DNA from: Bacillus benzoevorans
Lineage (GTDB): Bacteria; Bacillota; Bacilli; Bacillales; Cytobacillaceae
Direction of reading: 5' to 3'
Length of the DNA: 58,533 nucleotides
Assembly (NCBI RefSeq): GCF_014207535.1
Contig: NZ_JACHGK010000023.1
Coordinates: 1 to 58,533, forward strand
Positions within the stretch are counted from its first letter, which is position 1. The number at the start of each line of letters is the position of its first letter. This document shows positions 8,878 to 17,245 of the stretch, piece after piece. The position numbers were made by a program, and so were the translations under genes. The notes under the pieces are model-generated. The model saw only the letters and a list, made by a program, of their open reading frames with translations. It did not search any database and had not been told where the DNA came from.

Positions 8878-9354
8878 ATGTTTCGTATTGGGCAAGGATT
8901 TGATGTACATCAGTTAACAGAGAACAGACCGCTTATCATTGGAGGAATTACCATTCCATATGAAAGAGGGCTCTTAGGTCATTCTGATGCTGATGTCTTA
9001 TTACATACGATTGCTGATGCCTGTTTAGGGGCAATTGGAGAGGGAGATATCGGCCGCCATTTTCCTGATAATGATCTGGCATTTAAAGACGCTGATTCGG
9101 GCAAGCTGCTTCAGGCTGTCTGGGAACTGGTCAAACAAAAGGGCTACAAATTAGTGAATGCAGATTGTACCATTATTGCTCAGGAACCGAAGATGTCTCC
9201 TTATATTGGTCAAATGAAACAGAACATTGCCGGCCTTTTGGAAACAGGAGCGGAGAATATTAATGTGAAGGCAACCACTACTGAGAAGTTAGGTTTTCCA
9301 GGAAGAGGAGAGGGGATCGCCGCTCAGGCAGTAGTACTGCTGCAAAAAGGCTAA
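8878..9354 (+). CDS. ispF: 2-C-methyl-D-erythritol 2,4-cyclodiphosphate synthase IspF
   Basis: IspF cyclises CDP-ME 2-phosphate to MEcPP, a later step of the pathway that uses IspD. The 158 residues match the usual trimeric enzyme. The metal ligands sit in GFDVH (D9, H11), with GHSDADVLLH following. The AAAGGAG site overlaps the end of ispD. The C-terminus holds the FPGRGEGIAA segment. Confidence 0.97.
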   Translation: MFRIGQGFDVHQLTENRPLIIGGITIPYERGLLGHSDADVLLHTIADACLGAIGEGDIGRHFPDNDLAFKDADSGKLLQAVWELVKQKGYKLVNADCTIIAQEPKMSPYIGQMKQNIAGLLETGAENINVKATTTEKLGFPGRGEGIAAQAVVLLQKG

Positions 9355-9489
9355 AGTTTGGACAGGTAAAAAAATATATCCTGCAGATTTCATTTTCTCT
9401 ACTTTAACTGTAAAATAGAGAATTGGAGACAAAATTGTACTGTAATGGCGATAAAATCTAATCTTTATACATTGGAGGCATATAGAATC

Positions 9490-10947
9490 ATGACAAACGA
9501 AATTCGGGTGCGTTATGCGCCTAGTCCAACCGGACATTTACATATAGGGAATGCACGGACAGCATTATTTAATTATTTATTCGCTCGGAATCAAAACGGT
9601 AAATTTATCGTTAGAATTGAAGACACCGACCAAAAGCGGAATATTGAAGGCGGAGAACAAAGCCAGTTGAAATATTTAAAGTGGCTTGGCATGGATTGGG
9701 ATGAAAGTGTTGATATCGGCGGTCCCTTTGGTCCGTACCGCCAGTCTGAAAGAAATGATATATACCAGAAGTATTTTAATCAGCTGATTGAGAACGGACA
9801 GGCATATAAATGCTATTGTACGGAAGAAGAATTAGAAAAAGAACGGGAAGAACAAATGGAGAGAGGGGAAACGCCGCAATACTCCGGTAAATGCCGTCAT
9901 TTAACAGAAGAAGAACGGCAAAGACTTGAAGCGGAAGGTCGTCAGCCAAGTATTCGCTTTTTAGTACCAAAAGGCAAGGTCTACTCATTTGACGACATGG
10001 TAAAGGGACATGTTTCATTTGAAAGCGACGGCATCGGTGATCATGTTATTGTGAAAAAGGATGGCATCCCGACTTATAACTTTGCTGTTACAGTTGACGA
10101 TCACCTAATGGAAATCTCCCATGTTTTGCGCGGGGATGATCATATCTCCAATACACCGAAGCAATTAATGATCTATGAAGCACTTGGCTGGGAAGCTCCC
10201 ATTTTTGGTCATATGACACTGATTGTGAATGAAAGCCGTAAAAAGTTAAGTAAGCGCGATGAATCGATTATTCAATTCATTGAGCAATATGAGGAGTTGG
10301 GCTATCTTCCAGAGGCCTTATTCAACTTTATTACGCTTTTAGGCTGGTCTCCTGGCGGTGAAGAGGAGATTTTCTCGAAAGAAGAGTTTATCAAAATCTT
10401 TGATCCCAGCCGCTTATCTAAATCACCGGCATTATTTGACAAGCAAAAGCTGGCATGGATGAATAACCAATATATGAAGACGGTTGAACTTGACCGTGTA
10501 GTGGAACTGGCACTGCCTCATTTAGTAAAGGCCGGTTTAGTTTCGGAAAACCGTACAGAGGAAGAAGATAAGTGGGTTCGCGAACTGATTGCTCTAAATC
10601 AGGAAAAAATGAGCTACGGTGCTGAAATCGTTGAACTCTCCGATCTATTTTTCAACGAAGAAATCCAAATGGATGAAGAAGCTCAGGCAATCGTTTCTGA
10701 AGAACAAGTTCCAGAGGTACTTGCTGCTTTCTTAGCGCAGCTTGACGAAATGGAATCCTTTTCTGCTGAAGAAATCAAAAAGGCAGTCAAAGCTGTTCAG
10801 AAAGCAACGGGGCATAAAGGGAAAAAATTATTTATGCCGATCCGTGTCGCAGCAACAGGACAAGTACATGGTCCTGATTTGATGAAAACCATTGAACTGC
10901 TTGGAGAAGAAAAGGTTAAGGCACGTTTGCAGCGAATAATTGGTTAA
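9490..10947 (+). CDS. gltX: Glutamate--tRNA ligase
   Basis: This is a class I aminoacyl-tRNA synthetase; in Bacillus it also charges tRNA-Gln with glutamate for later amidation. It has 485 residues. The HIGH-type motif is HLHIGNA near residue 15 and the KMSKS-type motif is KLSKR near 255. ATG 9490 has GGAGG at 9474-9478 and gives the family N-terminus MTNEIRVRYAPSPTG. An upstream ATG (9445) would add 15 unlike residues. The cysE-cysS promoter overlaps the gltX stop codon. Confidence 0.97.
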   Translation: MTNEIRVRYAPSPTGHLHIGNARTALFNYLFARNQNGKFIVRIEDTDQKRNIEGGEQSQLKYLKWLGMDWDESVDIGGPFGPYRQSERNDIYQKYFNQLIENGQAYKCYCTEEELEKEREEQMERGETPQYSGKCRHLTEEERQRLEAEGRQPSIRFLVPKGKVYSFDDMVKGHVSFESDGIGDHVIVKKDGIPTYNFAVTVDDHLMEISHVLRGDDHISNTPKQLMIYEALGWEAPIFGHMTLIVNESRKKLSKRDESIIQFIEQYEELGYLPEALFNFITLLGWSPGGEEEIFSKEEFIKIFDPSRLSKSPALFDKQKLAWMNNQYMKTVELDRVVELALPHLVKAGLVSENRTEEEDKWVRELIALNQEKMSYGAEIVELSDLFFNEEIQMDEEAQAIVSEEQVPEVLAAFLAQLDEMESFSAEEIKKAVKAVQKATGHKGKKLFMPIRVAATGQVHGPDLMKTIELLGEEKVKARLQRIIG

Positions 10948-10972
10948 CAGATTGTTAAAAATGTAATATAGT
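10944..10972 (+). promoter_or_regulatory. Sigma-A promoter of cysE-cysS
   Basis: TTAACA (10944-10949) and TATAGT (10967-10972) are separated by 17 nt, each one base off consensus. The -35 overlaps the gltX stop codon, so T-box transcripts start just after gltX. Confidence 0.65.
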
Positions 10973-10984
10973 AAAGGTAATCAG

Positions 10985-11246
10985 ATCGAAAAAGTGTTGA
11001 TGAGAATTAGTAAAAAAATGATGCTTAAGAGGGTATTTCCTCTGTCAGAGAGAACCATCACCGGCTGAAAGTGGTTTAAGCCTCTCATTTTTTGAATGCC
11101 TCTCAGAGCCTTGTGTTGAACCTTTTAGTAGACACAGGCGGTGCCCCGTCCGTTATCAGGGTTTAAGTTGAGGCCTCCACCTGAGGCTTAAACAGAGTGG
11201 AACCGCGCATATTTTGCGTCTCTGTCTGATGACAGGGGCGCTTTTT
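10985..11246 (+). promoter_or_regulatory. T-box riboswitch, cysteine-specific
   Basis: The conserved T-box sequence AGAGTGGAACCGCG is at 11194-11207. The stem I segment has the AGTA-like motif after GATGAGAATT, and the specifier loop reads GAA-TGC-C with the cysteine codon at 11097-11099. The exclusive terminator at 11216-11246 completes the switch. Uncharged tRNA-Cys should stabilise the antiterminator and turn on cysE and cysS. The 5' limit is approximate. Confidence 0.93.
11216..11246 (+). terminator. T-box terminator hairpin
   Basis: GCGTCTCTGTC (11216-11226) pairs with GACAGGGGCGC (11231-11241) around a TGAT loop, followed by TTTTTA. The 5' arm can instead be used in the T-box antiterminator. 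Confidence 0.9.
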
Positions 11247-11279
11247 ATTTTGGCTGAAGAAAAGGTTGGAGGGAAATGA

Positions 11280-11957
11280 ATGTTCAAAAAGCTGAAAGAA
11301 GACATCGAGGTAATATTCGAACAGGACCCGGCGGCGAGAAGCTATTTAGAAGTTATCTTAACTTATTCAGGGCTGCATGCGATTTGGTCGCACCGTTTAG
11401 CCCATGCCCTGTATAAAAAAAGGTTTTATTTTCTTGCCCGTGCTATTTCGCAAATCAGCCGTTTTTTTACCGGGATTGAAATCCATCCGGGTGCTGTCAT
11501 CGGCAGGCGCCTGTTTATCGACCATGGAATGGGAGTTGTGATCGGCGAGACTTGTGAAATCGGCGACAATGTGACGATCTATCAAGGAGTAACACTAGGC
11601 GGAACCGGCAAAGAAAAAGGAAAACGTCACCCGACTATTAAGGACAATGCTTTAATTGCGTCTGGTGCGAAGGTACTCGGTTCCATTACCGTTGGTGAGA
11701 ATGCAAAAATAGGAGCAGGATCCGTTGTTCTTCGCGAGGTTCCGCCGAATTCCACTGTTGTAGGTATTCCAGGGCGCATTAAAGTACAGAATGGACAAAA
11801 GGTTAATAAAGATTTAAATCATGCCAATCTGCCTGATCCAGTAGCAGACCGGCTGAAGGAATTGGAAGATGAAATTATAACATTAAAGAAGGAACTAGCG
11901 GAACTTAATCAGGAAAAGGAAAGGAGCAAAAATCAGCATGGCTATTCAGTTATATAA
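11280..11957 (+). CDS. cysE: Serine O-acetyltransferase CysE
   Basis: CysE makes O-acetylserine, the carbon skeleton for cysteine. It has 225 residues: a helical N-terminal part, then a left-handed beta helix with hexapeptide repeats and the conserved HPGAVIG and DHGMGVVIGE stretches. The C-terminal tail from about 190 is charged and coiled-coil-like. GGAGG precedes ATG 11280. The last 20 bases overlap cysS, pairing cysteine synthesis with its tRNA charging under one T-box. Confidence 0.96.
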   Translation: MFKKLKEDIEVIFEQDPAARSYLEVILTYSGLHAIWSHRLAHALYKKRFYFLARAISQISRFFTGIEIHPGAVIGRRLFIDHGMGVVIGETCEIGDNVTIYQGVTLGGTGKEKGKRHPTIKDNALIASGAKVLGSITVGENAKIGAGSVVLREVPPNSTVVGIPGRIKVQNGQKVNKDLNHANLPDPVADRLKELEDEIITLKKELAELNQEKERSKNQHGYSVI

Positions 11958-13335
11958 TACCCTGACGAGAAAAAAGGAAGAGTTCATTCCCCTTGAAGCA
12001 GGAAAGGTAAAAATGTATGTATGCGGACCAACGGTGTACAATTATATTCATATTGGGAACGCCCGTCCGGCAATCGTCTTTGATACAGTGAGGAGATATT
12101 TAGAGTTTCGCGGCTATGAGGTCGAGTATGTTTCGAACTTTACGGATGTCGATGATAAATTAATCCGGGTCGCCAATGAGGTGGGTGAGGATGTGCCATC
12201 CATTGCCAATCGCTTTATCGCAGCTTATTTCGAGGATGTATCGGCACTGGGCTGCCAAAAGGCGAATGTCCATCCTCGCGTCACAGAGAATATGGAAAGC
12301 ATTATTGAATTTATTCAAACCCTGGTTGATAAAGGGTATGCCTATGAATCAGAAGGTGATGTTTATTTTCATACGCGTCAATTCGAAGGGTACGGCAAGC
12401 TTTCCCACCAATCGATTGATGAGCTGCGGGTCGGGGCTCGTATTGCTGTCGGGGAAAAGAAACAGGATGCTCTTGATTTTGCTCTCTGGAAAGCAGCTAA
12501 AGAAGGAGAGATTTATTGGGAAAGTCCATGGGGAAAAGGACGGCCGGGGTGGCATATTGAATGCTCGGCCATGGCGAAAAAGTATTTAGGAGAGACCATT
12601 GATATCCACGCGGGAGGGCAGGATTTGGCATTTCCGCATCATGAAAATGAAATTGCGCAATCCGAAGCGCTGACAGGAAAGCCGATGGCACGTTATTGGA
12701 TGCATAATGGATATATCAATATCAATAATGAAAAGATGTCAAAGTCACTCGGAAACTTTGTCCTTGTTCATGATTTGATCAAAATGCATGAGCCGCAAGT
12801 TTTACGCTTTTTTATGCTGTCTGTGCATTATCGCAATCCGATTAACTATAGTGTCGACCTGCTGGAAAACACCCGCTCAGGGCTGGAGCGGATTAAAACA
12901 TCCTATCAAAATTTAAAGCACCGCATGAAAGCCAGTGCTAATCTTGGTGAAGGCAGCGAAACTTGGATGAATCAGATTGACAGTCAGCGTGATGCTTTTA
13001 TTATGGCAATGGATGATGATTTTAATACAGCGAATGGGATCTCGGTACTCTTCGAGTTATCCGCTCTTTCCAATAAATATTTAATGGAAAAAAATACAGA
13101 TGAAGCTGTGATAGCGAGGTTCCTACAGCAGTTTGAGGAATTATTCGCGGTCCTAGGACTGCAGCTGGAAAAAGAAGAGCTGCTTGACGAGGATATTGAG
13201 GCCTTAATTGAACAAAGGATCCAGGCGCGGAAAGATAGAAACTTCCAATTAGCGGACCAGATTCGTGATCAATTAAAGGATCTCAATATCATTTTAGAAG
13301 ATACAGCGCAAGGCACACGTTGGAAAAGAGGCTGA
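11938..13335 (+). CDS. cysS: Cysteine--tRNA ligase
   Basis: This class I synthetase has 465 residues. The HIGH motif is seen as YIHIGNARP near residue 35 and KMSKS near 265. Zinc ligands include CGPTVYN near 30, GWHIECSAM, and HHENEIAQSE. AGGAAAGGAG lies before ATG 11938, inside cysE. mrnC begins 4 bases after the stop. Confidence 0.97.
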   Translation: MAIQLYNTLTRKKEEFIPLEAGKVKMYVCGPTVYNYIHIGNARPAIVFDTVRRYLEFRGYEVEYVSNFTDVDDKLIRVANEVGEDVPSIANRFIAAYFEDVSALGCQKANVHPRVTENMESIIEFIQTLVDKGYAYESEGDVYFHTRQFEGYGKLSHQSIDELRVGARIAVGEKKQDALDFALWKAAKEGEIYWESPWGKGRPGWHIECSAMAKKYLGETIDIHAGGQDLAFPHHENEIAQSEALTGKPMARYWMHNGYININNEKMSKSLGNFVLVHDLIKMHEPQVLRFFMLSVHYRNPINYSVDLLENTRSGLERIKTSYQNLKHRMKASANLGEGSETWMNQIDSQRDAFIMAMDDDFNTANGISVLFELSALSNKYLMEKNTDEAVIARFLQQFEELFAVLGLQLEKEELLDEDIEALIEQRIQARKDRNFQLADQIRDQLKDLNIILEDTAQGTRWKRG

Positions 13336-13339
13336 CGGG

Positions 13340-13771
13340 ATGCTTTATTACGAACAGAAGATAAATGAAAGACTGTTAAACAGCCTTGCCCTTGCTTATA
13401 TGGGAGATGCTGTTTATGAAACATATGTAAGATATCACTTATTGCAAAAAGGACAGGTAAAGCCGCATCTGCTTCATAAAGAGGCAACGAAGTATGTATC
13501 GGCAAAAGCACAGTCAGGTGTACTGCATGAGATGCTTGCGAATGGTTTCTTTCAGGAAGAAGAAGTGGCGATCATTAAAAGGGGACGGAATGCCAAATCC
13601 GGCACAGTCCCCAAAAATACAGACGTGCAGACCTACCGTTATAGTACGGCATTTGAAGCGTTAATCGGGAGTTTATATCTCGCAGGCAAACAGGAACGGC
13701 TTGAGGAAGTGGTAACAAAGGCATTTGAATTGGTTGAACAAATAAAGGGGGGGCAGAAAAATGAGTCATGA
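13340..13771 (+). CDS. mrnC: Mini-ribonuclease III MrnC
   Basis: MrnC matures 23S rRNA ends in Bacillus. In 143 residues it has an RNase III catalytic domain without the dsRNA-binding domain. The signature ALAYMGDAVYE carries the metal-binding acid residues, and RGRNAKSG and FEALIGSLYL complete the site. It lies 4 bases after cysS and overlaps rlmB by 11 bases. Confidence 0.95.
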   Translation: MLYYEQKINERLLNSLALAYMGDAVYETYVRYHLLQKGQVKPHLLHKEATKYVSAKAQSGVLHEMLANGFFQEEEVAIIKRGRNAKSGTVPKNTDVQTYRYSTAFEALIGSLYLAGKQERLEEVVTKAFELVEQIKGGQKNES

Positions 13772-14504
13772 TTATATCATGGGTAAAAGTCCGGTGTTGG
13801 AAGCATTAAAATCAGAGCGGGACATCAATAAAATTCTCATTGCAGAAGGATCGCAACGGGGTCAGATGCAGCAGATTACGAATCTGGCAAAGGAATTCAA
13901 TGTGCTAGTGCAGTTTGTTCCAAAGAAAAAGTTAGATGACATGGTCGAAGGGAATCACCAGGGAGTTGTCGCCCAAGTAGCTGCATATCAATATGCGGAG
14001 CTGGATGATTTATTTGCCCTTGCAGAAAAGCGGCATGAAGAACCGTTCTTTTTGCTGCTCGACGAAATAGAGGATCCGCATAATTTAGGATCTATTATGC
14101 GGACTGCTGATGCAACGGGTGCGCATGGAATCATCATCCCGAAGCGCCGCGCAGTCGGTCTTACCGCGACCGTAGCGAAGACCTCAACAGGGGCTATTGA
14201 GCATATTCCAGTGGTCCGTGTGACCAATATGGCAAGAACGATAGAGGAACTGAAGGAAAGAGGCGTCTGGATTGCCGGCACGGATGCCGAAGGGAAACAA
14301 GATTACCGGCAATTTGACGGTACGATGCCGCTTGGACTTGTAATAGGCAGTGAAGGAAAAGGAATGGGGCGCCTAATCCGTGAGAAATGCGATTTTCTGA
14401 TCAGTCTTCCAATGGCTGGCCATGTGACTTCATTGAATGCCTCTGTCGCGGCCGCACTCCTCATGTATGAGGTTTATCGCAAGCGTCATCCTCTAGGGGA
14501 GTAG
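13761..14504 (+). CDS. rlmB: 23S rRNA (guanosine-2'-O-)-methyltransferase RlmB family
   Basis: This is a SpoU/TrmH-family knotted methyltransferase of 247 residues: an N-terminal L30e-like substrate-binding domain, then the SPOUT domain with DEIEDPHNLGSIMRTADA, GSEGKGMGRL and SLNASVAAALLMYE. AAAGGGGGGGCAG provides the ribosome-binding site within the end of mrnC. Exact rRNA target is by family analogy (B. subtilis YacO). Confidence 0.94.
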   Translation: MSHDYIMGKSPVLEALKSERDINKILIAEGSQRGQMQQITNLAKEFNVLVQFVPKKKLDDMVEGNHQGVVAQVAAYQYAELDDLFALAEKRHEEPFFLLLDEIEDPHNLGSIMRTADATGAHGIIIPKRRAVGLTATVAKTSTGAIEHIPVVRVTNMARTIEELKERGVWIAGTDAEGKQDYRQFDGTMPLGLVIGSEGKGMGRLIREKCDFLISLPMAGHVTSLNASVAAALLMYEVYRKRHPLGE

Positions 14505-14506
14505 TC

Positions 14507-15013
14507 ATGGAGATTCTATTAGTGGATGGTTACAACATTATTGGTGCGTGGCCGGAACTGCTGGAATTGAGAAATAAGGATTTAGCTGCTGCAAGGGATT
14601 TATTAATTGAAAAAATGGCAGAGTACCAGGCGTTTACCGGAATGAAAGTCATCATTGTCTTTGATGCATATGAGGTCCAGGGAATTGAAAAAAAGGAACA
14701 GAATTATAAAGTGGAAGTCATTTTTACGAAGGAAAATGAGACGGCGGATGAACGAATTGAAAAGCTTTCAATTCAATTGAGCAACCGCAAAACGCAAATT
14801 CATGTCGCGACCTCTGACTATACAGAGCAATGGCAGATTTTTGGTCAAGGCGCGTTGAGAATATCGGCAAGAGAATTATATATTGAGATGAAGATGATCG
14901 AAAAAGGGATAGAAAAGAACGTGGATCACATCAATAAAAAGGCCCCTGTAGCAAAAATTCCATTAAGTAATGAAATGGCAGAAATTTTTGAAAAATGGCG
15001 CAGAGGAGAGTAA
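14507..15013 (+). CDS. rae1: Ribosome A-site endoribonuclease Rae1 (YacP)
   Basis: This is an NYN/PIN-like nuclease of 168 residues, the B. subtilis length. The N-terminal LLVDGYNII and VFDAYEV supply the acidic active-site residues, with ATSDYTEQ further on. In B. subtilis it cleaves mRNA in the ribosomal A site. It starts 2 bases after rlmB and ends the cysE-led gene string; sigH has its own promoter 6 bases after its stop codon. Confidence 0.93.
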   Translation: MEILLVDGYNIIGAWPELLELRNKDLAAARDLLIEKMAEYQAFTGMKVIIVFDAYEVQGIEKKEQNYKVEVIFTKENETADERIEKLSIQLSNRKTQIHVATSDYTEQWQIFGQGALRISARELYIEMKMIEKGIEKNVDHINKKAPVAKIPLSNEMAEIFEKWRRGE

Positions 15014-15019
15014 TCCTCG

Positions 15020-15049
15020 TTGACGCAGTAAAAAATTGTACTGTATAAT
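15020..15049 (+). promoter_or_regulatory. Sigma-A promoter of sigH
   Basis: TTGACG (15020-15025), an 18-nt spacer and TATAAT (15044-15049). In B. subtilis the equivalent promoter is sigma-A dependent and repressed by AbrB; AbrB control cannot be read from sequence here. Confidence 0.8.
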
Positions 15050-15086
15050 ATTTCTAAGTATGCTTAAGCAGTTGGGGGTGACTAGG

Positions 15087-15746
15087 TTGAGTTCCTACGG
15101 AAGGCAGAAATCACATGATAATTTGGCAAACTATCTGGAGCTTGAAGATGAACAGATAGTTGAATTAGTACACAAAGGGGATAGCGAAGCATTAGATTTC
15201 TTGATCCACAAATATAAGAATTTTGTCCGCGCCAAAGCACGATCCTATTTCTTAATCGGAGCCGATAAAGAGGATATTGTTCAAGAAGGCATGATTGGAT
15301 TATATAAGGCGATTCGCGATTTCAAAGAAGACAAGTTGTCGTCGTTTAAGGCATTTGCTGAGCTTTGTATTACTAGACAAATTATTACCGCAATCAAAAC
15401 AGCAACAAGACAAAAACATATTCCGTTAAATTCATATGTGTCCCTGGACAAGCCGATTTATGACGAGGAATCAGATCGTACCTTGATGGATGTCATATCA
15501 GGAGCAAAAGTATTAGATCCGGAAGAGCTGTTCATTAGTCAAGAAGAGTTTGATCAAATTGAGGTAAAGATGGCCGAACTGCTGAGTGATTTGGAACGCA
15601 AGGTGCTTGCTCTCTATTTGGATGGACAATCCTATCAGGAGATATCAGAAGAATTGAACCGCCATGTTAAATCGATTGATAATGCCCTTCAGCGCGTAAA
15701 GCGAAAGCTGGAACGATATTTAGAGATTCGAGAATTTTCCCTGTAG
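15087..15746 (+). CDS. sigH: RNA polymerase sigma-H factor (early sporulation)
   Basis: SigH directs transition-state and early sporulation genes. With TTG 15087 it has 219 residues (218 in B. subtilis). Region 2 contains FVRAKARSYFLIGADKEDIVQEG, and region 4 contains YQEISEELNRHVKSIDNALQR as the -35-binding helix-turn-helix. TTG is favoured because TTGGGGGTGA lies just upstream and the protein start then aligns with the family. The in-frame ATG at 15036 would fall inside the promoter and can be discarded. Confidence 0.94.
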   Translation: MSSYGRQKSHDNLANYLELEDEQIVELVHKGDSEALDFLIHKYKNFVRAKARSYFLIGADKEDIVQEGMIGLYKAIRDFKEDKLSSFKAFAELCITRQIITAIKTATRQKHIPLNSYVSLDKPIYDEESDRTLMDVISGAKVLDPEELFISQEEFDQIEVKMAELLSDLERKVLALYLDGQSYQEISEELNRHVKSIDNALQRVKRKLERYLEIREFSL

Positions 15747-15823
15747 CACACAGAATTGCTTTTACAAAAAATTCACAAAAGCAATACAGCTTGAACAAAG
15801 CATGAAAATAACCTGAATAACCG

Positions 15824-15850
15824 GCTGTTATCTTTAAGGTAACAGCTTTA
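15824..15850 (+). terminator. Probable sigH terminator
   Basis: GCTGTTATC (15824-15832) pairs with GGTAACAGC (15838-15846) around TTTAA, followed by TTTATAAG. A second perfect hairpin, ATTGCTTTT (15755-15763) with AAAAGCAAT (15777-15785), precedes it. Confidence 0.55.
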
Positions 15851-15891
15851 TAAGTCCCGCCAGACATAGGAATCGTTTTGCTTCCCTATTA

Positions 15892-15920
15892 TTGACATGT
15901 CCAACTGAGCGTGATAAAGT
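15892..15920 (+). promoter_or_regulatory. Promoter of rpmG-secE
   Basis: TTGACA (15892-15897), a 17-nt spacer and TAAAGT (15915-15920). A TATAAT at 15929-15934 is also present but is 31 nt from the -35. Confidence 0.6.
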
Positions 15921-15954
15921 TTTAGAGATATAATGACCAGATGCGGGTGTGAAA

Positions 15955-16098
15955 ATGAGAAAAAAAGTTACGCTAGCTTGTACCCAGTGTGGTTCGCGGA
16001 ACTATACAACGATGAGCAAAAAGGAAGCAGAACGTCTTGAATTGAAGAAACACTGTGACCATTGCCAGGCGCATACCGTTCATCGAGAAACAAGATAG
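15955..16098 (+). CDS. rpmG: 50S ribosomal protein L33 (zinc-binding form)
   Basis: This 47-residue ribosomal protein begins MRKKVTLACTQCGSRNY. Two CXXC pairs (CTQC and CDHC) identify the zinc-containing paralogue. Its position between sigH and secE matches rpmGB of B. subtilis. The ribosome-binding site GGTGTG is modest. Confidence 0.93.
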   Translation: MRKKVTLACTQCGSRNYTTMSKKEAERLELKKHCDHCQAHTVHRETR

Positions 16099-16149
16099 CA
16101 TTTATCATACTATTTATTGGTGTTACACTTCAGGTTTGGAGGTTACAAA

Positions 16150-16332
16150 ATGCAACGCTTCGTGAAATTTTTCCGTGAAGTTGGACGTGAGATGAGAAAG
16201 GTAAGTTGGCCAAAACGTAAAGAGTTGACCAACTATACAATAACTGTTCTTGCAACTGTGGCTTTCTTCACTGCCTTTTTCGCTGTCATTGACTTAGGTA
16301 TTTCTAAAGTGATTCGTGTAATTCTTGAATAA
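16150..16332 (+). CDS. secE: Preprotein translocase subunit SecE
   Basis: SecE is the small clamp subunit of the SecYEG channel. It has 60 residues: an amphipathic helix with REMRKVSWPKRKEL, then one membrane segment (about 33-53). ATG 16150 follows TTGGAGGTTACAAA; an in-frame ATG at 16117 adds an unlike 11-residue leader. It is 51 bases after rpmG. Confidence 0.96.
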   Translation: MQRFVKFFREVGREMRKVSWPKRKELTNYTITVLATVAFFTAFFAVIDLGISKVIRVILE

Positions 16333-16381
16333 CTCCTGTCAACTCATGGTATAATGGGAAATAAACAGGAAAACGTTAAAA

Positions 16382-16400
16382 GCCCGGCGACGGGTTTTTT
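16382..16400 (+). terminator. Short terminator-like hairpin after secE
   Basis: CCCG-GCGA-CGGG followed by six T residues, about 50 bases after secE. The stem is short, so part of the transcription may continue into nusG. Confidence 0.55.
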
Positions 16401-16541
16401 GATTTGTCTAAAAAGGTAACATCATGAATTTCGTGATGAACTTCATTGTTTCGATTTCCTTAGAAAAATAAATCACGTCTTCAGCCTAAAAAGATTAATG
16501 ACTACATTGTACAGGGAGGGAAGGACGCAGAGTCCTCTTGA

Positions 16542-17075
16542 ATGGAAAAGAATTGGTATGTTGTCCATACGTACTCGGGATACGAGAATAAAGTAAAAGC
16601 AAATTTAGAAAAACGTGTTGAGTCCATGGCGATGCAAGATAAAATTTTCCGGGTGATTGTACCGGAAGAAGAAGAAACTGATATTAAAAACGGTAAGAAA
16701 AAAGTGGTAAAGAGGAAAGTGTTTCCTGGTTATGTGCTTGTTGAGCTTGTTATGACAGATGATTCTTGGTATGTGGTGCGGAATACGCCGGGGGTAACAG
16801 GCTTTGTCGGTTCTGCCGGGGCTGGTTCAAAGCCATCGCCGCTCTTGCCGGAAGAAGTGAGCGGCATATTGAAGCACATGGGCGTTGATGAAAGACGAAT
16901 CGATATTGATTTTGTTATCGGAGAAATGGTGAAGGTGAAAGAAGGTCCGTTTGCTAATTTTGAAGGAACAATTGAAGATATTGACAAGGATAAAGCGAAA
17001 ATTCGAGTTCTCGTCAATATGTTCGGCCGGGATACGCCTGTAGAGCTGGATTTTACACAAATTGAAAAATTATAA
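16542..17075 (+). CDS. nusG: Transcription termination/antitermination factor NusG
   Basis: NusG binds the RNA polymerase clamp and affects pausing and termination. It has 177 residues: an NGN domain opening MEKNWYVVHTYSGYE, and a C-terminal KOW domain with VKVKEGPFANFEG. The Shine-Dalgarno GGGAGGG is about 20 bases before ATG 16542, too far when linear, but a 5-bp hairpin (16522-16536) lies between and would shorten the distance. Confidence 0.96.
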   Translation: MEKNWYVVHTYSGYENKVKANLEKRVESMAMQDKIFRVIVPEEEETDIKNGKKKVVKRKVFPGYVLVELVMTDDSWYVVRNTPGVTGFVGSAGAGSKPSPLLPEEVSGILKHMGVDERRIDIDFVIGEMVKVKEGPFANFEGTIEDIDKDKAKIRVLVNMFGRDTPVELDFTQIEKL

Positions 17076-17148
17076 CCAGAAGAACTTGAAATTGAAATAA
17101 AATAGTGGTAATATTTCATAGGTCAGTATGTCTCAGGCTTGAGACTGT

Positions 17149-17176
17149 TTGATACTAAAGTTCTTTATTCTAACAT
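17149..17176 (+). promoter_or_regulatory. Candidate promoter of rplK
   Basis: TTGATA (17149-17154), a 16-nt spacer and TAACAT (17171-17176), placed just before the putative L1-binding leader. A 6-bp hairpin GTCTCA-GGCT-TGAGAC at 17130-17145 precedes it. Confidence 0.4.
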
Positions 17177-17192
17177 AGAGACTGTCGATTGA

Positions 17193-17220
17193 GTGGGAGG
17201 GCAATTGCCCTATTACCACA
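17193..17220 (+). promoter_or_regulatory. L1-type leader box before rplK
   Basis: GTGGGAGG (17193-17200) and ACCACA (17215-17220) can form a GTGG/CCAC stem with an asymmetric internal loop and an upper GGGC-AATT-GCCC stem. An almost equal box lies before rplA. This is the expected form of an autogenous binding site for ribosomal protein L1; the function is inferred. Confidence 0.6.
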
Positions 17221-17245
17221 TCACGGACTTAAGGAGGTGTGTCTC

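Noticed and set aside
15036..15086. N-terminal extension of sigH
   Set aside because: It would start inside the sigH -10 region, before the transcript begins.
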